DNA of 64,000 bases from CAYUVF01 sp964448045 (lineage in GTDB: Bacteria; Bacteroidota; Rhodothermia; Rhodothermales; Salinibacteraceae): the NCBI GenBank assembly GCA_964448045.1, contig CAYUVF010000001.1, positions 98,143-162,142 on the forward strand, in the 5' to 3' direction. The notes beneath the pieces were generated by a model. The model saw only the letters and a program-made list of their open reading frames with translations, had not been told where the DNA came from and ran no database searches. Below are positions 9,792 to 18,820 of this stretch, in pieces (position 1 is the first letter of the stretch; every line of letters starts with the position of its first letter). The translations under genes and the position numbers were made by a program.

Positions 9792-10871
9792 CTACTTCAC
9801 CAGAGTGATCCGCCGGGTCGCACGAAACGAGTCCCCGCGCACCTGCACGAAGTAGAGCCCGCTCGGCAACCCGCGCCCCTCGATCGCGAGAACGTGCTCC
9901 GTGTTCAGCGTGAGCGGCCCCTCATGCACGAGAGCCACGCGCTGCCCGAGCGTATTGTAAAGCACCACCTGCACGTCCTGTCCCCGCGCCAGCACCAGCG
10001 TGAGCTGGGCCTGGGTGCGGAACGGATTGGGGTACGCTGCGGACAGAGCGTAGGGCGAGGCCAGCGCAAGCGTCACCTCGACGATCGGGCTGTACGCGAA
10101 CGCACCATCGGTATCGACCTGCTTGAGCCGAAAGCGATAGGCCCCGACCGCCAGCTCGTTCGTCTCGTAGCGATACGTCTGCGGCTGGCCGGTCGTGCCC
10201 TGCCCCTCGACGAAGCCGAGCGCCGTCCAGGACGGATCTTCGGCCGATGCGTCGGCCGGCTGAACCTGGACCTCAAACCCGGCATTGTTCGATTCCGTGG
10301 CCGTCGTCCACGTCAGCACGGCCCGCGCCTCCGCCGACCGAGCCGTGAAGGAAGTCAATTCGACCGGCAACGCTGAGGCCGCGTCGATCGCCGCGAGGTG
10401 CATGAAGGCATCGGTGCGGTAGCGCCCGTCATCGTGACTGCAGGGACTCACCTCCGTGCAGGGTACGAACGCAACGGCCTCGCTCCCCGCCTCGAACACG
10501 GTCTGCTCCGACGCATCCCACACCCTGAACTGAAGCAGCTCGCCCGGCGCGAACCCGCCCGTGCTGTCGGGCTCGAAATCGACCTCGCCCGCGGCCGAGA
10601 TGACCGCATTGGTCCCCTCCCAGGTCACCACGCCTGCACAATCGCCGTCGTCGGTGAAGACCGCGATCTCATCCCCCACATCGAGCGCCTGCCCGTCGCC
10701 AAGGGTGACCGCGACCGAGTCGGAAACGAACACCGTGGAGTTGTTTGCGCTCGTTAGGCACGAGGTAAAATGCTGCGCAGCGGCAGGCTGCACGCCCGAC
10801 AAAAAAACAAGTGAAACGAGGACGGGGAGTGCCGCACCCAGGGTGCGGAGAATAACCGGCGGAATGCCCAT
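9792..10871 (-). CDS. Secreted protein with Por/T9SS-type C-terminal sorting domain
   Basis: The 359-residue protein starts with a signal peptide ending near VQPAAAQ. The middle contains a beta-rich domain with DGQALDVGDEIAVFTDDG and GELLQFRVWDAS, followed by LPVELTSFTA, which typically precedes a fibronectin-like module in Bacteroidota secreted proteins. The last 80 residues form a type IX secretion sorting domain: AAYPNPFRTQAQLTL, VVLYNTLGQRV, LPSGLYFVQVRG and a basic end. It is expected to cross the outer membrane by T9SS and be attached or released. No T9SS machinery lies in this window. Confidence 0.88.
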   Translation of the reverse strand: MGIPPVILRTLGAALPVLVSLVFLSGVQPAAAQHFTSCLTSANNSTVFVSDSVAVTLGDGQALDVGDEIAVFTDDGDCAGVVTWEGTNAVISAAGEVDFEPDSTGGFAPGELLQFRVWDASEQTVFEAGSEAVAFVPCTEVSPCSHDDGRYRTDAFMHLAAIDAASALPVELTSFTARSAEARAVLTWTTATESNNAGFEVQVQPADASAEDPSWTALGFVEGQGTTGQPQTYRYETNELAVGAYRFRLKQVDTDGAFAYSPIVEVTLALASPYALSAAYPNPFRTQAQLTLVLARGQDVQVVLYNTLGQRVALVHEGPLTLNTEHVLAIEGRGLPSGLYFVQVRGDSFRATRRITLVK

Positions 10872-11072
10872 AAAAAGAGGCAGAATGGATCAGAGGGAGT
10901 ACCCGTCGGGCTGGACGTCGACCGCGGGGCGGAGGAACACGTGTGCAGTAATCGGCTGATGGCTGCCTGGAGCAATACGCACAAGAGTGCTCCAAAAGAT
11001 GAGAGCCAACCACACAGTAAGACAATCCGGGCACGAAGACAAAGATAACCTCTTTCTTCACAACAAGATAAC

Positions 11073-11753
11073 ATGACCATCTCCATCATCATCCCGACGC
11101 TAAACGAAGCGGATACCCTCGGCGGGACGCTGCAGGCTGTGGCGCAGCAGGCGGGTCCGAAGGAGATCATCGTCGTCGACGGCGGATCGGCGGATGCGAC
11201 GGTGGAGATCGCCCGCCCCCACGCGACGGTGCTCGAATCGGCGCGGGGGCGGGCCCGGCAGATGAACGCCGGCGCCGGCGCCGCCACGGGTGAGGCCCTC
11301 CTCTTCCTCCATGCCGACACGCACCCACCGGCGGAGGCGCTGCCGATCATCCGCACCACGCTCGCCGATCCACAGACGGAGGCCGGGATCTTCCGGCTCG
11401 GTTTCGACCGCTCGGCGCCCCTGCTGCAGTTCTATGCGTGGTGCACCCGCTGGCCGTGGATCCGCCTGGCCTTCGGGGATCGGGGGCTCTTCGCGCGCCG
11501 TACGGCCTTCGACGCCGTCGGCGGCTTTCCCGACTGGCCCCTCTTCGAAGATCTCGAACTCGCCCACCGGCTCTACCGGCACGGGGGGTTCTGCTTTCGG
11601 CCCGAGGCCGTCACGACCTCGGCCCGCCGCTTCACGCGCAATGGCCCCCTCCGCCAGCAGGTGCGCAACCTGCGCCTCTGGCTCCACTACCTCCGGGGCA
11701 CTCCGCCCGAGCGCCTCACGCATCTGTACGCCTACGACGACCCCGGCGGATAA
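11073..11753 (+). CDS. Glycosyltransferase family 2 (TIGR04283-like)
   Basis: The 226-residue enzyme opens with the GT2 nucleotide-sugar fold: ISIIIPTLNEAD, then EIIVVDGGSADATV and the DxD-like LHADTHPP. Short GT2 proteins with this pattern and a late FEDLELAHRL belong to the TIGR04283 group, some members of which are linked to arsenosugar or pigment glycosylation; the acceptor here is unknown. The ATG at 11073 gives the standard start immediately before the first beta strand. It is divergent from the T9SS protein. Confidence 0.87.
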   Translation: MTISIIIPTLNEADTLGGTLQAVAQQAGPKEIIVVDGGSADATVEIARPHATVLESARGRARQMNAGAGAATGEALLFLHADTHPPAEALPIIRTTLADPQTEAGIFRLGFDRSAPLLQFYAWCTRWPWIRLAFGDRGLFARRTAFDAVGGFPDWPLFEDLELAHRLYRHGGFCFRPEAVTTSARRFTRNGPLRQQVRNLRLWLHYLRGTPPERLTHLYAYDDPGG

Positions 11754-11807
11754 CCCACGCCGGTGCGCCGGATCATCCCCCCATCGCACTCGGCCGCGAA
11801 ACAGTGC

Positions 11808-11836
11808 TTGCATTATTACTACTTTTATAGTATAAA
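11808..11836 (+). promoter_or_regulatory. Promoter of the TPR gene with an embedded BlaI-type operator
   Basis: TTGCAT at 11808-11813 and TATAAA at 11831-11836 are spaced by 17 bp, a good sigma-70-type pair. Inside the spacer, running into the -10, is the inverted repeat TACTA-N6-TAGTA at 11817-11832. The same arrangement with the same 6-bp spacing occurs at the blaI promoter at 13270-13285. The shared site suggests that the downstream TPR gene is repressed by the BlaI homologue encoded next to it. Confidence 0.7.
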
Positions 11837-11875
11837 TGGAATGGATTCTGCTTCTCATGCGATCCGAAGTGTCCT

Positions 11876-13186
11876 ATGCGTCGTTGTCGCACCCTCCTTC
11901 TGATGGGGCTGCTCTGGTGCAGCCTTCTCGCCCCCGCCGCGGCTCAGTCGCCGCATGATGCCGTCACCGAGGCGGCCGAGCGGCTGCTCCTGCGCGGCGC
12001 GCCCCAGGCCGCCGCCGACACGCTTGCCCGCGCCGACTCGCTGACCCCCACGGGGTATTTTTTGCTCGGGCGAGCCCGTCAACGCCTGTATGAGCACGAC
12101 CGGGCGGCAACGGCCTTTGCCCGGGCCGATACGACATCCGCCTCCGTCCTGGCGGCCTGGGGGGCGAGCCTCCGCCAGCTCGGGCGCCCCGCCGCGGCCC
12201 GTACGCGCTACCGTCAGGCGTACACGCGTGATACGACCAACCGGCCCGTGGCCCTCGCCCTGGCAGATCTGCACCGGCAACAGAACGAGCCCGGCGCAGC
12301 GCAGGCCCTCCTCGCACCGATGGTCGATCACACGCCCGACAACCCGCTGCTGCACGCACGCCTCGCGCGGGTCTATCAGGCAATGGACTCGACCCGCGCG
12401 GCGCTCCATCACTTCGACCGCGCGTTTGCGCTCAACCCGCAGAGCGTGCCCGTAGCGCTGCAACTGAGCAGCCTCTACGCCGCCGCCGATTCGCTGGACG
12501 CGGCCCGCAGGGCGATCGACACCGCGCTGGATCACCACCCGGAGCACCGCGGCCTCTGGAAACAGCGCGGACGCATCGCCTTCAAGACGGCCCACTATCC
12601 GATGGCCATCCGCTCCTATCAGGCCGCGGCGTATCTGGGCGATTCGACGGCGGTCACGCTCCGCAACCTCGGACAGGCGTACTACCTGACCGACGATTAC
12701 GAAAGTGCCCTTCCGCTGCTCAAGCAGTCGCTCCGCGCCGAAGATCATGCCCTGACCGCCTTCTTTATCGGCGTCGCTCACAAGGCCCTCGGCCAACCCG
12801 ACTCGTCGCTCGTCTATCTGCAGAACGCCACGAAGCTGTTCCAGCAGTCGGCCCTGGCGGATGTGTACGAGCAGATCGCCGACGCGCACAAGCAGCTCGA
12901 TCAGTACCAGCAGGCCATCGACGCGGATCGGCTCAGCCTGCGCCTGAATCCCGACAAGAACGCCGTCTACTTCCACCTCGCGACGCTCTACGACGACTAC
13001 TACGCCGACCCCAAGCCCGCGCTGATGCACTACCGGCTCTTCGTGCAGCGCGGCGACAGCGCGGCGTATCCGCAGATGCACGCCTACGCCCGCTACCGGA
13101 TGCAGGTGCTGGGCGAGCGCGATTTCTTCCGCCGTCCCCCGGCCCCGCCCAACGAACCCGCCTCCGTCACCGATACGTCGCGGTAG
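11876..13186 (+). CDS. Secreted TPR-repeat protein, probable BlaI target
   Basis: The 436-residue protein has a signal peptide (MRRCRTLLLMGLLWC to about PAAAQ) and then at least eight tetratricopeptide-like units, such as AATAFARADTTSAS, ALHHFDRAFALNP, AIRSYQAAAYLGD, ALPLLKQSLRAED and AIDADRLSLRLNP. The role of such periplasmic TPR proteins is usually protein-protein binding. Its promoter carries the TACTA-N6-TAGTA repeat found in front of blaI, so it is probably co-regulated with the blaI-blaR pair 120 bp downstream. The C-terminus is Pro-rich and lacks repeats. Confidence 0.85.
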   Translation: MRRCRTLLLMGLLWCSLLAPAAAQSPHDAVTEAAERLLLRGAPQAAADTLARADSLTPTGYFLLGRARQRLYEHDRAATAFARADTTSASVLAAWGASLRQLGRPAAARTRYRQAYTRDTTNRPVALALADLHRQQNEPGAAQALLAPMVDHTPDNPLLHARLARVYQAMDSTRAALHHFDRAFALNPQSVPVALQLSSLYAAADSLDAARRAIDTALDHHPEHRGLWKQRGRIAFKTAHYPMAIRSYQAAAYLGDSTAVTLRNLGQAYYLTDDYESALPLLKQSLRAEDHALTAFFIGVAHKALGQPDSSLVYLQNATKLFQQSALADVYEQIADAHKQLDQYQQAIDADRLSLRLNPDKNAVYFHLATLYDDYYADPKPALMHYRLFVQRGDSAAYPQMHAYARYRMQVLGERDFFRRPPAPPNEPASVTDTSR

Positions 13187-13246
13187 CAACGATCGCCGGT
13201 GGCGCGCCCTTCGCAGTACCAAGCACAAGATTATACCGCCCTCCGC

Positions 13247-13285
13247 TTGACAGGCGGATCTGTTGTTATTACTATGATAGTAGTA
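13247..13285 (+). promoter_or_regulatory. blaI promoter with overlapping operator
   Basis: A consensus-like promoter is visible: TTGACA at 13247-13252, 17 bp, TACTAT at 13270-13275. The inverted repeat TACTA-N6-TAGTA (13270-13285) overlaps the -10 hexamer, so a bound BlaI dimer would block initiation; an alternative reading is the 13-bp palindrome TACTAT-G-ATAGTA. This predicts autoregulation of the blaI-blaR operon. Confidence 0.8.
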
Positions 13286-13305
13286 CAATCAAACCAACCC
13301 GCCTT

Positions 13306-13722
13306 ATGCGACGAAAATCCCTGACCCACCTCGGCGAAACCGAAATGGAGGTCTTGCACCACGTGTGGGCCCTCGACACGGCCACGGTGGCCGACGTGCG
13401 CGAGCGCATCCTCGCCGACCGCGACATCGCCTACACGACGGTGATGACCGTGATGAAAAAGCTCGCCGACAAGGGCTACCTCGAATACGAAAAAGACGGG
13501 CGGACCTATGTCTACTCGCCCGCCCGCCAGCCGGGCGAGGTCCAGCATAGCCTCCTGCGCCGCCTCATGGACCGCGTCTTTAAAGGCTCTCCGATGGCGC
13601 TGATGCAGACGCTCGTCAAGCACGAGGACCTCTCCGACGCCGAGCGCGCCGAGATCCGTGCGATGATTGAAGCGATGGAAGAGGACGATACAGAAGACGA
13701 AGGAACGGAGGATGGCCGATGA
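13306..13722 (+). CDS. blaI: BlaI/MecI/CopY family transcriptional repressor
   Basis: The 138-residue winged-helix protein matches BlaI length. The N-terminus LTHLGETEMEVLHHVWAL begins the wHTH domain, the recognition part includes ADVRERI and YTTVMTVMKKLADKGYL, and the wing is EYEKDGRTYVYSPAR. The C-terminal half is the dimerisation region. BlaI-type repressors bind dyad operators and are inactivated by cleavage triggered by a BlaR1-type membrane sensor. The stop overlaps the start of the M56 gene by ATGA, indicating translational coupling. In Bacteroidota such pairs often have no link to beta-lactams, so the inducer is unknown. Confidence 0.93.
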   Translation: MRRKSLTHLGETEMEVLHHVWALDTATVADVRERILADRDIAYTTVMTVMKKLADKGYLEYEKDGRTYVYSPARQPGEVQHSLLRRLMDRVFKGSPMALMQTLVKHEDLSDAERAEIRAMIEAMEEDDTEDEGTEDGR

Positions 13723-15809
13723 CGGAATCCTGGATGGATGCACTCGACCTGTTGCATACGATCGGCGCGTGGGGCGGCCCGGCGCTCTGGCTGCCCGTGC
13801 TGATCTGGACGGGGCTGGCGCTCCCCGTGAGCGGCGCGCTGCGCGTCTCTGGATGGCCTCCGGCGCTCCGCTACCGGATTCAGCAGGCGCTCCTGGCGGC
13901 CCTCCCGGTCGGCCTGCTCGCCGGCGCGTGGATCGACCTGCCCGCCCTGAGCGGCCTCGTGGCCGGATGGCAGTCCGAGCCCGCAGCGATAGGCACGGTC
14001 ATCCTCTCCGACGCGACCGTCACCGGCGCGGCTGAAGCGGCTGCATCCACCGAATGGGCGTGGACGTGGATGCACACGCTGGGCCTCTTCACCGTCGCCG
14101 CCGCCGTCGCTGCGCTCATTCAAGCGATTCGGCTCGCCCGAAGCGCAGCTGCGCTGATCCGCCTGCACGCCAGCTTACCCGACACCGACCCCGGCCCGGC
14201 GCAGCACGTGGCCGTGGCGCTTGCGACGACGCTGCGGCTCCGGCGCCCCGTGCAGGTGCGCTGCACCCCGGAGGCGGTCGTGCCAATGACCTACGGCCTC
14301 CTCCGCCCCACCATCCTTGTGCCCACCGCGCTCACGGGCCGCCCCGACGCCCTCCGGATGACGCTCACCCACGAGCTCGTCCACATCCGGCGCTTCGACT
14401 TCCTCGCGCGGTGGGCCGAGCAGCTCGTCGCCGCGGCGGCGGCCATTCATCCGGGCGTGTGGTGGCTTACCCGCGCCATCGAACGCACCCGCGAGCTGGC
14501 CTGCGACGCCGAGGCGCTCGGCCTGACCCGCTGCAGCCGCAAGGCCTACGCCGACCTGCTTTACGGCTTTGCCGCCCCCACCCGCCGCCCCGCGTTTGCC
14601 GTCAGCATCGCCGAGACCTCCTCCTCCCTCAAAGAACGCATTCACGCCATGATGACTTCCGACCGCTCGCCCCACCGTCTCACCCGCTTCACGCCCTGGA
14701 TCGCGGGCGCGCTTGTGCTCACCCTTAGCCTAAGCGTCGTCGCCTGCTCCGATTCGATCACGCCGCCTGAAGACTCCAATACGCCGGACGACGCCCAGAC
14801 CGCCCAGACGGCCGAGCCGGCCGAGGAGCTGAGCGGCGACGTCTTCGTCGTCGTGGAAGACCCGCCGAAGCTGAAAGGCGGCATGGAGGCCATTCAACAG
14901 GAAATTCGCTATCCTGACCTGGCAAAAAAGGCCGGGATCGAAGGCCGCGTATTCGTCCAGTTCGTCGTGGACACTAACGGCACCCCCCGCAACGTGAAGG
15001 TGACGCGCGGCGTGCACAAACTGCTCGACCAGGAAGCCCTCCGCGCCGTCAGGCAGATGCAGTTCGAGCCCGGGCAGCAGCGCGGCCAGGCCGTGAACGT
15101 CAAGATGTCGCTGCCTGTGACGTTCAAGCTGGGCGAAGGGGCTTCCTCCGGATCCTCCATGTTCGAGGACGCCGGAATGAAAAAGCTGCCGATCCGCATC
15201 GATGCGGACGGGCAGGTGTTCGTCGATGGGCAGGCGGTGGCCATGAGCGGCGTGCAGTCGGCCGTTGAAGCCGCGCTGGGGCGGATCGACCCGAAGGTGT
15301 ACGTCTCGCTCTCGGTCGACCAGGAGACGCCGATGGGCCTCGTCAAGCAGGTGCAGGAGCAGCTCCGCGCCGCTGAGGCCAACCGGATCGAGTACAAAGG
15401 GACGCCGCCCCCTCCCTCCCCAGGCCCGTCATCTAACTCGTCGGATGCGAATGGGAATGTGCAAACGCCCCCGCCGCCTCCGACGACCGCGTCCGCTGCG
15501 ACGTCGAGTTCTCGGGAATCCTCAACTTGGGCACCATCGACTTGGACACCCTCAACGGAGGCCCGCGGCCCTGATAACCGAATGGAACTGGTGGACGTGA
15601 CCACCTCAGGGGGCACGATCTCCGGCCGCGTGCTCCATGGAGAATCGGGGTCCCCGGTGCTGGGCGCCAGCGTCACGATCCCCTCTGCGAATGGCGGCGC
15701 AGCCACGGGTCCCGACGGGCGCTTTGTGATCCATGCGAGTACTGAGGACGTGTCTGAACTGGCTATTTCGCACGTCAACTTCAAGCAGCATACCGTTGCT
15801 CTTCCGTGA
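13719..15809 (+). CDS. BlaR1-like M56 metallopeptidase fused to TonB-C, ExbD-like and regulatory-like domains
   Basis: The 696-residue protein starts with a multi-pass membrane M56 domain. The zinc motif HELVH lies at residues 218-222, followed by RELACDAEAL as the third-ligand region. A final membrane segment lies at about 325-342. The extracytoplasmic part has a TonB C-terminal domain (about 386-470: GGMEAIQQ, RYPDLAKKAGIEGRVFVQF, LRAVRQMQFEPG). Next comes a segment resembling the periplasmic part of ExbD/TolR (about 488-558: PIRIDADGQVFVDGQAV), then a Pro/Ser linker and a carboxypeptidase-regulatory-like beta sandwich (about 630-696). M56 plus TonB-C is common in Bacteroidota; the added ExbD-like part is unusual. 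It probably senses an envelope signal and relieves BlaI repression. A TonB-dependent receptor converges on it. Confidence 0.88.
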   Translation: MTESWMDALDLLHTIGAWGGPALWLPVLIWTGLALPVSGALRVSGWPPALRYRIQQALLAALPVGLLAGAWIDLPALSGLVAGWQSEPAAIGTVILSDATVTGAAEAAASTEWAWTWMHTLGLFTVAAAVAALIQAIRLARSAAALIRLHASLPDTDPGPAQHVAVALATTLRLRRPVQVRCTPEAVVPMTYGLLRPTILVPTALTGRPDALRMTLTHELVHIRRFDFLARWAEQLVAAAAAIHPGVWWLTRAIERTRELACDAEALGLTRCSRKAYADLLYGFAAPTRRPAFAVSIAETSSSLKERIHAMMTSDRSPHRLTRFTPWIAGALVLTLSLSVVACSDSITPPEDSNTPDDAQTAQTAEPAEELSGDVFVVVEDPPKLKGGMEAIQQEIRYPDLAKKAGIEGRVFVQFVVDTNGTPRNVKVTRGVHKLLDQEALRAVRQMQFEPGQQRGQAVNVKMSLPVTFKLGEGASSGSSMFEDAGMKKLPIRIDADGQVFVDGQAVAMSGVQSAVEAALGRIDPKVYVSLSVDQETPMGLVKQVQEQLRAAEANRIEYKGTPPPPSPGPSSNSSDANGNVQTPPPPPTTASAATSSSRESSTWAPSTWTPSTEARGPDNRMELVDVTTSGGTISGRVLHGESGSPVLGASVTIPSANGGAATGPDGRFVIHASTEDVSELAISHVNFKQHTVALP

Positions 15810-16024
15810 TCCACGCCCCTCCAGAGGCTCCTCCCCTCGCGTTTGGCACTCGACCTGTACGTGGCCTCTCATCCATCCAGCGCGCCAGGCGCGGGTCCTC
15901 TCGTCGGATCCGTCCAGGTCGTCCGCGACCGGAGCGGTCTCCAGACGGCCCGAAGTTCACTCATGCGGAGCGGCGACGCTCAAATAGTCCGGAGCGCAGA
16001 ACCGAGTCCCGCCGCAGTGCACCG

Positions 16025-18361
16025 CTACCACTCCACGCTGAAGCCGAAGTTCGGCAGGAAGCCGACGTTGTCCACCGTCCGCCGGTTGTCCGGCTCCGAC
16101 GGGTCCTCGGTGTACGCGTAGCTGAAGATGTTCGTCCGGTTGTAGACGTTCTGGATGTCGAGGTAGACGACGGCGTTCCACCCCTCGAACGCGAACCGCC
16201 GGTCGATGCGCACGTCGAGCCGGTGGTAGGCCGGCACGCGCTCCGCATTGAGCCGGCTGTAGTCGGGCACGCCGCGGCCGGTGAGCTCGTACTCTTCGGC
16301 GGACGCCTCCGGGTCGAACGGCGTGTACGGCCGGCCCGAGAGGAACCGCCACTTCACGCCGAGCTCCCACCGCTCCCCGATCCGGTAGCCGCCGGTGAGC
16401 GACACGGTGTGGCGCACGTCCCAGCTCGACGGTCGCAGCGTGCCGTCCGCGCCGGAAAACTCGCTCCAGCCCAGCGTGTAGGCGGCCAGTCCGTAGAACC
16501 GCTCCGTCAGCTTCTTCTGCGCGAACAGCTCCGCCCCGTACGCGCGCCCTTCGCCCACGCCCCGCAGCGGCTCGGCCCCAATGAAGCCAAAGTCGCTGCC
16601 CAGGTTGGCGAGCGAGATCCGCGGGTCGCTCGCGGAGATGGGGTAGCGGTCGTAGTCCTTGTAGTAGCCCTCCAGCGTGAAGCGCGCGCTCGCCGTCGGC
16701 TGCCACTCGATGCCGGCCACATAGTGATCGGCGCGGATGAAGGGCAGGCCATCGTTCACGTACTGGCCGCGGTCGTCCTGCACGACGAGTGCGATGTACT
16801 CGGGCGCCTGCTGGAAGACGCCGGTCGACGCGTTCAACGCCCACTGGGGCGTGAGCTGCAGCGACGCGCTCAGCCGGGGCGCAAGGTAGAGCGGCGTGTC
16901 GAGGAACGAGGTGCCGTTCAGCCGGACGCCGGGCGAGAGCGTGAGCCGCCCGCCGAATCCCCGCAGGGTGGCCTGCGCGTACGTGAAGCCGCGCCACAGG
17001 CCAAGATCGTTCGAGAACGCGAGGTCCTCGTCGAACCGCGTGCCGGGGCGGGCGCGCTCGAAGAAGTCGGTGTCGGCGGATGCGCGAATGACCCCGCCCC
17101 CGAGGCCGAGCGACACGCGCGGGCTCAGGCGGAGATCGACATCCGAGCGGAGACGCGTCTCCGTCTCGCGCGAGCCGTTGCGGATGACCGCGTTGCCGTC
17201 CGCGTCGTCGTCCGAAAACTGGAAGTCGGTCGTCGAGCGGCTGAGCGCGGTCTTGACGACGCCGTTCTCCAACAGATGCCGCCACACGCCGCCGACGGTA
17301 TAGCTCCACTGGTCGTTGTCGAGCACGCGGCGAGCCGTCTCCTGCGCCTCGAAGTCGTCGCCCGAGGGCGGGGCGATGGTGAAGTCGTCGATCGCGCCGA
17401 GGCCGACGAGCGTCAGCCGGTTGTTCGGATTGACCTCGTGGGTGATCTTCGTCTGTGCGTCCCAGTAGCTCGGGCGGATCGGCAGGTCGAGCGCCCGAAA
17501 CAGAAACTGCAGGTAGGAGCGGCGGATCGACACAATCCAGTTGCTCGGCGCCTCGGTGTTGGTGGGCAGCGGGCCGTCCAGCGTGAGCGCGGCCTCGACG
17601 GCACCCAGCGTGAAATCGCCCGCGACGCCGTCGGGCGAGCCGTTGCGGTTCTCGATGGACAGCACAGACGAGAGCGCGTCGCCGTAACGGGCCGGGAAGC
17701 CGCCCGTGTAGAACGTCGTCTCGCGGATGAAGTCGACGTTCACGAGCCCGAGCGCACCGCCCGTAGCGCCCTGCGTGGCGAAGTGGTTGATCTGCGGGAT
17801 GCGGATGCCGTCGAGAAAGTATGCGTTCTCGCTCGGCCCGCCGCCGCGCACGAGGAGGTCATTGCGGTTGTCCACGCCGCCGGTGACGCCGGGCAGCGAG
17901 AGCAGCGTGCGCGAGATGTCGTTCTGCCCGCCGGGCGTGCGGCGCACTGCCTCCGCGCCGAGCGTCTGGACCGAGGTGGGCGCCTCGGGCTCGTCGGCAA
18001 ACGCCGAGCCCTGCACGACGAGCCCCTCCAGCTCCACCGTGGATTCGCGCAGCGCAAAGGTGACGAGCGTTGGCCGGCTCGGGCGCACGACGACGTCCGT
18101 CTTCGTCTGCGGCATATAACCCACGAACGAGGCGCGCAGCGTGTACGTGCCGGGGGCCAGACCCGCGATCTCGAAGTGGCCGTTTGCGTTCGTGGCGGCG
18201 CCGCGACTCGTGTCGGTCAGCACCACGTTTACGCCGGGCAGCGGCTGCTGCGTGGTGGCGTCGAGCACCTGCCCCTGGATGGATCCGGTCTGGGCATAGG
18301 CGGGGGAGGTCGCGAGGAGCAGACCGAAGAACGTGACGAGACAGGCGAGGAAACGAACCAT
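16025..18361 (-). CDS. TonB-dependent outer-membrane receptor
   Basis: The 778-residue protein has a signal peptide ending at SPAYAQ, then a carboxypeptidase-regulatory-like domain (GSIQGQVLDATTQQPLPGVNV, GYMPQTKTDV), a plug domain (LVVQGSAFADEPEAP, LSLPGVTGGVDNRNDLLVRGG, FLDGIRIP) and a beta barrel ending in an aromatic residue (GFSVEW). Such proteins import large or scarce ligands at the cost of TonB-ExbBD energy; the ligand is not predictable. Convergent with the M56-TonB fusion gene (215 bp between stops), and 460 bp downstream of the TPP-controlled tenA pair on the same strand, so a thiamine-related ligand is possible but unproven. Confidence 0.92.
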   Translation of the reverse strand: MVRFLACLVTFFGLLLATSPAYAQTGSIQGQVLDATTQQPLPGVNVVLTDTSRGAATNANGHFEIAGLAPGTYTLRASFVGYMPQTKTDVVVRPSRPTLVTFALRESTVELEGLVVQGSAFADEPEAPTSVQTLGAEAVRRTPGGQNDISRTLLSLPGVTGGVDNRNDLLVRGGGPSENAYFLDGIRIPQINHFATQGATGGALGLVNVDFIRETTFYTGGFPARYGDALSSVLSIENRNGSPDGVAGDFTLGAVEAALTLDGPLPTNTEAPSNWIVSIRRSYLQFLFRALDLPIRPSYWDAQTKITHEVNPNNRLTLVGLGAIDDFTIAPPSGDDFEAQETARRVLDNDQWSYTVGGVWRHLLENGVVKTALSRSTTDFQFSDDDADGNAVIRNGSRETETRLRSDVDLRLSPRVSLGLGGGVIRASADTDFFERARPGTRFDEDLAFSNDLGLWRGFTYAQATLRGFGGRLTLSPGVRLNGTSFLDTPLYLAPRLSASLQLTPQWALNASTGVFQQAPEYIALVVQDDRGQYVNDGLPFIRADHYVAGIEWQPTASARFTLEGYYKDYDRYPISASDPRISLANLGSDFGFIGAEPLRGVGEGRAYGAELFAQKKLTERFYGLAAYTLGWSEFSGADGTLRPSSWDVRHTVSLTGGYRIGERWELGVKWRFLSGRPYTPFDPEASAEEYELTGRGVPDYSRLNAERVPAYHRLDVRIDRRFAFEGWNAVVYLDIQNVYNRTNIFSYAYTEDPSEPDNRRTVDNVGFLPNFGFSVEW

Positions 18362-18820
18362 AGAACATCGACAGAAGGGAGGGCCATTTGAGGACGACAG
18401 GCGACTGCCGGGACAACCCAGCCGCGTATTTCGCTCCTACTCACTGCGGGCTACAACATTCCGGGGCGCCGATGCTGCACGCACGGCCGCGGGAGAAGCT
18501 GGCTCACTCGGCACCCAGTCGCGGCTGACCCTGCGCTTGCCGAGCGGCCCCATGAGGTCGTCCGGGGTGCCTTTAAGCGTGAGTGCGGGCATCGTTCAGG
18601 CAAACGGTTTGTTTTCGTTGCGCTGGGGACGAGCCGCCGAAGACATCCCGGCCCCGGCGCCGAGTAGCGTTCCTGACCGCGGCGGGTTGGAGTGGGTCCC
18701 TCCGCGAACGCGTCGACAGCCGTCCGAGCGCAACCCGACGGGGCATCGGCCACGTCCTCTGCGTGGCGATACCATCATGATGCGTAGTGACCTATTCCGA
18801 CCGGTTCCACGCTCCTCCAG
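18362..18820. other. Intergenic stretch between tenA and the TonB-dependent receptor
   Basis: No gene is supported in these 459 bp on either strand. The receptor promoter should be here. I checked for a riboswitch in front of the receptor and saw no convincing TPP or cobalamin core. The only symmetric element seen is the 11-bp palindrome CAAAC-G-GTTTG at 18601-18611. Confidence 0.4.

Noticed and set aside
11855..13288. Open frame of 477 codons opposite the TPR gene
   Set aside because: It would span two operators and the blaI promoter; antisense shadow.
13306..15809. Beta-lactam resistance operon
   Set aside because: BlaI and an M56 sensor are present but there is no beta-lactamase or penicillin-binding sensor domain; the extracytoplasmic part is TonB-like.
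15806..18391. Open frame of 861 codons opposite the TonB-dependent receptor
   Set aside because: It is an antisense shadow of a well-supported receptor gene in GC-rich DNA; the translation is Arg/Val/Glu-rich with no domain, signal or membrane pattern.
18362..18820. Possible cobalamin or TPP riboswitch before the TonB-dependent receptor
   Set aside because: I looked for the conserved cores on the minus strand and found none; only scattered GC-rich hairpins.
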